A stretch of DNA of 64,000 bases from Panax quinquefolius (taxonomy: Eukaryota; Streptophyta; Magnoliopsida; Apiales; Araliaceae): positions 62,001 to 126,000 of the forward strand of contig JAINUW010000459.1 of assembly GCA_020205615.1 (NCBI GenBank), given 5' to 3'. The translations under genes were made by a program, and so were the position numbers. The notes under the pieces are model-generated. The model had not been told where the DNA came from, searched no databases, and saw only the letters and a list, made by a program, of their open reading frames with translations. Positions 58,418 to 64,000 of the stretch are shown one piece after another (within the stretch, counting starts at the first letter, position 1; the number at the start of each line of letters is the position of its first letter).

Positions 58418-58680
58418 ATTCATCTTTGCACCACGGGCCAAAGATATTCATCAACAGTTCATCTTTACACTACAGGCTAAAGATATTCAACAACAGGTCA
58501 TCTTTGCATTACGAGCCAAAGATATTCATCAATAATTCATCTTTGCACTACAGGCTAAAGATATTCAACAACAGGTCATCTTTGCATTACGAGCAAAAGA
58601 TATTCATCAATAATTCATCTTTGCACTACAGGCTAAGATATTCATCAACAAGTCATCTTTGCACTACGAGCCAAAGATAT
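58418..58680. repeat. 39-bp tandem repeats in F LTR
   Basis: About seven units of CATCTTTGCACTACAGGC + TAAAGATATTCATCAACAGTT type, period about 39. The twin array is 53908-54175. The unit corresponds to the CTATGCACTACGGGCC motif that is dispersed in B, C and E LTRs. Confidence 0.9.
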
Positions 58681-61600
58681 TCATATATCAAAGAAATACA
58701 TAATCATTTCAGAAGTTATATAACAATAATTATAACCATGTTGATCAATTCACCTTTGCACTTAAGCTAAAAATATTCAATTGTAAATTCAATGGTCATG
58801 ATCATACCAGTCAACAATTCAACTTTTTGCACCATCGCCAAAGAGAACCTATAGTCACGATCATACCAATAATCTACCCATCTTTACACTCAAGTCAAAG
58901 AGAAATATTATCATTAGGGTTATAAGAATGTTATATAAAACAATATAATCAAAACATGGTTTTAATTTCAAGAGTAATATTCATAAATCAACGATAAATT
59001 GGTCGGAGAAGAAACCAATTTGTCGTGAATAAGTACCCGTATTAAATGCATAATAGTACCGTATCGTGCATAAGTAACCTCGATACGAAAAGATAAAGTT
59101 TCATAATAAAATTCATATCCATATTTATAACACCTTAATCCAAATGTTATAAATCACTTAGAAATCTCATAATCTAATATTATTAATATTACAATAATAT
59201 TTTAATCATTTCTAAAACTTATAAACAATTTAATTAAATTGTTTACACTTTACTAATTAATGCATTTAATCATCATAAAATGCCAAACTCATAAGATTTC
59301 ATCACCAATAACCAAAACCCTCATCAAAAATCAAGATATACCTCATATATGATTCTTAAGCCATAAAATCATATTTTTCAATTTTCTTACTTCACATAAC
59401 ATATTTAATTCATTTACTCATAACTAGAATATTTTCATGAAAAATACCAAATCAGTTCCAAAAATATTTCTTTTTCGGGATTTAGCATAACATAGTCCCA
59501 TATTGAACATATATTTTTTCTCAAAATTTTAAAAATTCATTTACTATTTTTCATATGGCCAAAACCAACGAATATTTAAATATTTATCATAAATTATACT
59601 TTTATCCAACAATTCTGAAATTTTACGGTATCTTGATATTATATAGATGTACTCCCAATAAAAATTTCATCAATTTTGGAATTAATCACAAGGAGTTATA
59701 AATAGTTACTTTTAAAATAGTCTTTTCTTATAAAATCCATAACTCCTAATCTATACATCCAAAATCACCATTTTGGACACACTCTCTAAAACTCATCAAA
59801 ATATCATTTCAAATTTTTCCAGAATTTTTGAAGGTTCAGAAAAATTTCGAAACTAAAAACATAATAACCCTTAAAATCCCTTACTATCCCTTACCTCAAA
59901 AAAGCAAGATTTAATTAGAATAACTTATTTGAAACGAACTTGCACAGATATAGCAACACTCAAAGTATACTCAAAATACTCACAAGAATACGCTCGATAA
60001 TATAGAGAGAGAAAAAACTTCAGTTTCTGGTGTGATTTTCAATTCTAACCTAAGCACCCTATTTATAGGAAAATGCTTAGAACACCAAAGCAGAAAATTT
60101 ATTAAATATTATTATATTTTTTCCAAAACTTCATACGCATGTTTTACCATCTGAACTCAGCCCCTATCACATGTTAAACGAGGAAAACAAAATGAAAAAC
60201 ACGTTTTGTAAATAAAAATAATTAAAACTTTCAAAAATCAATTATTTCAGAACTTCAGAACTTCAATAATTCATAATAAATAGCCTTTTATCAGAAAATT
60301 CGAATCTCACGAGTTTTTATAGGAAATTTAATTCTCTACAACTTTGTAGAAGAAAGTTTTCCAAATTCAAACAAAAATTGACGAGAATCCACAAGCGGGT
60401 GATTTTATGTGTTTATAATCAAATTTGATTAATAATTGTGTCCACCAACACACAAAATATGTGTTAAACATTTATTACCACAAAAATACTCTTCCTCCTC
60501 ATATACTCATATATCCCACATTCATTATAAAAATATCACGTTAATATATTATTAAAATAATATATTTAAATAAATTATTTTATCGAGAAAAAGACAAAAT
60601 ATTAATTTTCAACAATTGTCACATTAAAAAATTTTCTCCATCTATGTCCACATAAAATAAATATTTTCCTCATCATAAAAATCAATAATTAATTATTCAC
60701 AAATAATATTACATAATCACAATATTGACAACCAGTAGGTTCAGAAAGAGGAGCTTTCCAATAAGGATCTCTCTCTTCTTGGCGCTTGCAATTAGGTGAC
60801 CAAACCTCTCCTTAGATGAGAACTTTCTAGACATTGCCAATAATGTTATCCAATAATATTATTCAGATAATATGAATTATTGCTCAGATAATGGAAAATC
60901 TTTGTGTAATGACAATTCTTGAAACAACGGTAATATAAAATATCAACGCAAATAATTATTGAATCAATAAAATATAATATTGAGCAATAATTCTCTGTAA
61001 CAATTATTAAGTAGTGCTTTTTACGTAAGAATCAATAATTCAAAAATCTTTGTGCAATCTGGTGTTATTCTCGCGTGCAACAACGCGTATTACATTTTAC
61101 TTTACCCATCGAATTATTCCAATGATGTTAATTCAGTAACAATTCTGTTGTTATTTATAAAAATTCCCTTTTGTTGTTTTCTTCATCCTACAATTATACA
61201 TTATGGGGCCCTAAATGGGCTGCTACCGTCGTATGAATATTCTCACGCGAAAGAATATTCCACGACCAAACGAATATTCCCAGACAATAATGAGTATTTT
61301 ATAACCACTTGCTTATTTTGAAAAAATTATATATATCACCCTTAACTTTAACTTTTATCAATTTAACCATTGACTAAATAGTAATTATAAGAAAAATTGA
61401 ATACTTTTATTTCATAAAATTCGAGGCCTTACACTCATGCCCACAAGGAGTTCGGTACTGCTATGTATATTATTTTCTCGAAGATGCCTCGCATCTTGAA
61501 AATAAAAGCAATCAAGCCGAACATATAATAAAATGAAAGTATGAAAGGCCTCAATTACTATTGAGCATAAGGGTTTGAAAAACCTCTTTTACTAAACATT

Positions 61601-61901
61601 ACTACATCTTGTTAAAACTGAACATTTATACAAAATTCAAACCCTTCATAACACTACTTCCAAATAATTGTACATTGACCAACACATGCACACACATTCA
61701 TATAACAAGTTAATTGAAAAGTGGTTGTCACCGTGGTAACACGGATGTTGGGGGGTGCCTAACACCTTCCCTCAGCATAATCAAGCCCCCGGACCCTATC
61801 GAATCTCGATTTTCACATACCTATTAAGCAGTGTCACATCACTGGGTCAATGTGCAAACCTTTTCTTGGTTGTGTTGGTGCAACCATTTTAAAATACCAA
61901 T

Positions 61902-62083
61902 TGGCGACTCTTACAGTCTAATCATTGATATATACATGTCGGACCTTTTCACAACTTGTTTATTCAAACAAATCTCACCTAACATGAGACCACCAAAAGA
62001 TAAGAACAAAAAAGGGACAGTAAAAATCCTGACATTAACAAGGAGAGGCTAATTAGTGGTGGGAATCCACTAGGGGTTGTGTA
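61902..62083 (+). other. Tat-type primer binding site and leader
   Basis: TGGCGACTC at 61902-61910, two bases after the LTR end, as in Tat/Ogre elements. A leader follows with a short frame from 61984 (MRPPKDKNKKGTVKI, stop 62050). It is cut off before any gag domain, near 62084. Confidence 0.65.
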
Positions 62084-62676
62084 AAAATTAAAGTCGTGTC
62101 ATGGGATAGATTTAAGGAACTATTCTTTGAAAACAATTTTTCCCAATCTCTGAAGGATCGTATGGAAGTACGATTCTTAGAATTAATGAAAGGAGAACTT
62201 ACTGTATCCCAGTATACAGCCTAGTTTAACGAACTGTCCAGGTTTGCTCCGCATCAAGTTGATATTGAACCTAGGAAGACTCGGAGATATCGAGAAGGAT
62301 TAAAACCTCAGATTCGTAGTAAATTGTATATCTTCCAAATAAAGACTTTCCCTGAAATACTTGAGAAAGCTTTCATAGCTGAGAGTGAAAATGAAAACCT
62401 CATTAGAATTCACAAAGATAAAAAGAGTCAAAATGAAGGGGGGGGGGGGAATCTAAGACAGAACCCAGTTTAGGTGGGTTTAATAATAAGAGGAAATGGG
62501 ATACTACTTTTTCTAACAACTTTGGGAAAAAGGTAAGTAATAATAACAACAATTTTAACAATAACAAGAATAACAAGATTGAACCTTGTTCTATATGTGG
62601 CAGAAGACATAAAGGTGTATGCCTTAGAAACAAAATTTTTAATTGTGGTCAGGAGGGACACTATTCTCCACAGTGT
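62084..62676 (+). pseudogene. Gypsy Gag relic (element H)
   Basis: Plus-strand Gag core of a chromovirus-type element: WDRFKELFFENNF, MEVRFLELMKGELTV, FNELSRFAPHQVD, REGLKPQIRSKL, ILEKAFIAES. A TAG (CAG changed) lies at 62222-62224. A run of about 12 G at 62438-62449 shifts the frame, and stops follow. Further on an Asn-rich stretch and two knuckles are legible, CSIC-x3-H-x3-C and a second one with its first Cys replaced (IFNC-x4-H-x4-C). It is nearer to element A type (unequal knuckles) than to B. It begins abruptly and joins an LTR piece at 62677. Confidence 0.82.
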
Positions 62677-62734
62677 CTCCAGTATCCAGTCTTCTTCTAA
62701 GGTAAGGAGTTTTATTTATTTCATATTCTGAAGA

Positions 62735-62875
62735 GATATTATTTTTCGTATTCGTATGAATATTATTTTCGTTCAATATTCATAAAGAATATTATCTTCG
62801 TTCAATATTCGTAGGAATATTATCTTCGTTCAATATTCATAGGAATATTATCTTCGTTAAATATCCATACAATGG
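62735..62875. repeat. 28-bp tandem repeat with GAATATTATCTTCG
   Basis: Five units of CGTTCAATATTCATAGGAAT + ATTATCTT, period 27-29. They stand where C-type LTRs have the GGGGAATATTC block, so they amplify that block. Confidence 0.85.
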
Positions 62876-63855
62876 CACAATCAGTGGTTGACCCCACAAC
62901 AGAAGTATTGTCGTAGTTAGAAAATAACAGAATTATCATTTTATAAAAATAGCGGTGAAAGTGTTACCATTAAAACTGTTGAACTACCTGGTAGTAAAAG
63001 TACAGTAATACGCGTGGTTGCATAGTAGCACACGGTATTGATTATTGATGCTTACGTAAGAAGTCAGTCAGTTATACTTAATTATTGCTATAGTAATTGT
63101 TGCATTATATCTCTCATATTATTGATTCGATTATTGTCACAATATCATCTGCATAATATGATATATTATTAAATCAATAATTGAGACAACAAAGTTATTC
63201 ATATTATTAAATTGGAATATTTACGATGTCTAGAAGTTCTGTCAAGGAGAGGTTTGGTCATCTAATTGCGCGTAAATAAAGAGAAATCCTTATCGAAAAG
63301 CCCCCTCTTTCCTGGGAACGACCTGGTTGATAAATATTGTGAGTTAAAATATTAATGATGAATAAGTTCGTGTTGATTAAAGATAAAATTGATAGTTCCA
63401 TTGTGTTGGAATTATTAGTGTTAGTGGAAATTGACATCTATTCCGATGATAATTGATGTCTGGAGATTATATTGATAAATCAGGTAATTAATCGGATAAA
63501 AGAGCATTTAATTGCTACTAATTCACATGCTTATATAACTATTTGTTCACATGTGTGTACTATTGAATCACATTCTTGTACTATTAAGGGAGTTGGTGCA
63601 AGATTTATAATACTTGCATGACTAAGTTAAAAATGGAGGTATAGATGGAGGTACTATACTGTAATTCGTATTTTTACATGATTATAACTATTGATTCATA
63701 TGATTGAACTATTAATTTACATTATTTACTATAGGGGAGGTGGTGCAAGTTTGATAATACTTGCAAGACTAAATTAAAAATGAAAGAAAAGTTGGAGGTA
63801 TTGTACGGTAATATTTTGAGCCCAAAAATATGCAATTATCGAAACTATATTTTCC

Positions 63856-63864
63856 TATATATAG
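63856..63864 (+). promoter_or_regulatory. TATA box of the right-edge LTR
   Basis: TATATATAG in TTTCCTATATATAGAAGC, about 132 bases before the GTAAG at 63996, the same distance class as TATA to donor in element C. Confidence 0.55.
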
Positions 63865-64000
63865 AAGCTCATTTTTCCTTCATTTCTCACCAATTCACTA
63901 AAGCAATAAAGCAATTATTATAAAAAGAAATTGTAAAGAGAAAGAAGAAGAGAAGTCTGCTACCTCTCTACTCCAGTATCTAGTTTCTTTCTAAGGTAAG

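Larger units (their letters stand above)
57082..59894 (-). other. Putative leader intron of element F
   Basis: Donor GAG|GTAAGGG at 59894 and acceptor CCTTGTTTTGAAG at 57082, the same flanking words as in B and C. The 2813-bp interval includes the 180-residue ORF and the 39-bp repeats. Confidence 0.4.
52747..61433 (-). mobile_element. Element F: two 4.18-kb LTRs around 331 bp
   Basis: A minus-strand LTR element in the D LTR, flanked by perfect ctcat duplications (52742-52746, 61434-61438). Both LTRs are 4178 bp by my boundaries (TGTAAGGCCC... at the minus start, the complement of TGTAACGCCCCC at the end). The interior has only a primer binding site, a leader, the acceptor-like site, the last codons of pol and a polypurine tract. 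It is a non-autonomous member of the B clan. Confidence 0.93.
57256..61433 (-). repeat. Element F 5' LTR
   Basis: 4178 bp, collinear with 52747-56924. TATA 60060-60067; splice donor TTGAG|GTAAGGG (GT at 59894-59893); 39-bp repeats 58418-58680; ORF 57975-57433. About 3.3 kb of the LTR has no gene. Confidence 0.93.
50316..61899 (+). repeat. Element D 3' LTR, split by element F
   Basis: Starts TGTAGACACTCAAAATTTTG at 50316 and ends ATACCA at 61899; without element F and one ctcat copy it is about 2.89 kb (50316-52746 plus 61439-61899). U3 carries the hairpin array at 50377-50900, then a GC-rich palindrome and TATA-like box (51262-51300); the downstream part carries repeats with (TA)n tails and a MITE. 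The end holds the Tat-typical block GGATGTTGGGGGGTGCCTAA at 61745-61764. A primer binding site follows at 61902, see findings. Confidence 0.82.
62677..64000 (+). repeat. B-like LTR, rearranged, leaving the window
   Basis: Begins with CTCCAGTATCCAG...AAGGTAAG (62677-62706), which matches 63971-64000, so a promoter-proximal LTR end piece is followed by U3. From 62880 to 63350 it is collinear with 25915-26370 of C. 63350-63850 is a different U3 with a 147-bp offset duplication (63594 and 63741, TGGTGCAAG...ACTTGCA-GACTAA). TATATATAG at 63856-63864 and a donor-like GTAAG at 63996 end the window. Confidence 0.8.

Noticed and set aside
58426..58770. 114-residue plus-strand frame with repeats of SLHYRLKIFNN
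   Set aside because: It is the translation of the 39-bp tandem repeats of the F LTR; 39 is a multiple of three, so a frame stays open by itself.
62437..62451. G-quadruplex from the 12-G run (also 26553-26563)
   Set aside because: A single homopolymer run, not four spaced G tracts; more likely slippage or sequencing error, and it causes the gag frameshift.
1..64000. Host protein-coding gene or defence, biosynthetic or viral gene cluster
   Set aside because: Every recognisable coding block belongs to gag, pol or known retroelement extra ORFs; no exon-intron host gene and no envelope-like ORF between integrase and 3' LTR was seen.

Overview
The window is plant nuclear DNA, most likely from a eudicot and from heterochromatin. 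It is AT-rich and consists almost entirely of LTR retrotransposons of the Ty3/gypsy superfamily inserted into one another. It also holds a CACTA transposon fragment and a small fold-back (MITE-like) element. I found no host gene, rRNA, tRNA or CRISPR array. The plant assignment rests on the element types seen: chromodomain gypsy elements, a Tat/Ogre-type pol with two RNase H domains, a plant-mobile-domain-like ORF, CACTA termini and telo-box motifs.

Layout. Element A (+) enters at base 1 with gag-pol, runs to 10662 and is followed by its 3' LTR. Two elements interrupt it. Element N (2119-9104, -) has a 5-bp target duplication (gagca) and carries a CACTA fragment. Element B (11083-21745, -) is a full-length chromodomain gypsy element and the most complete one here. 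A 1-kb LTR relic (22005-22964) follows. Then comes Tat-lineage element D (+): pol 22965-34763, a hairpin-rich 3' region, antisense extra ORFs (36-48.6 kb), a polypurine tract and a 3' LTR that starts at 50316. D is interrupted by C (25722-34078, +, TSD tggac), E (37913-46328, -, TSD cgaga) and, inside its 3' LTR, F (52747-61433, -, TSD ctcat) and a MITE in a (TA)n tract. The D LTR is followed at once by a Tat-type primer binding site, so it also served as the 5' LTR of a neighbouring copy. The right end holds a gag relic and a B-like LTR (+) that leaves the window.

How the parts relate. B, C, E and F are one clan. Their LTRs begin TGTRA-GRCCC and end with the complement of TGTAACGCCCCC or TGTGACGCCCCC. 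They share a CTATAAATAGG promoter, and most have a primer binding site like that for initiator tRNA-Met. B has all domains but many stops. C and E share one deletion that removes reverse transcriptase, so they look like a non-autonomous subfamily moved in trans. F has two 4178-bp LTRs around only 331 bp and carries an unrecognised 180-residue ORF inside its LTRs. All these LTRs keep a consensus 5' splice site (AGGTAAG) just after the promoter, and B, C and F have an acceptor just before the gag position. This suggests a leader intron that would remove U5 and the primer binding site.

All coding regions carry stops or frameshifts, apart from the 180-residue ORF in one F LTR. Many stops are CAG, CGA or TGG changes, as expected from deamination of methylated cytosine. 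Family names come from motifs read by eye, not from database searches.
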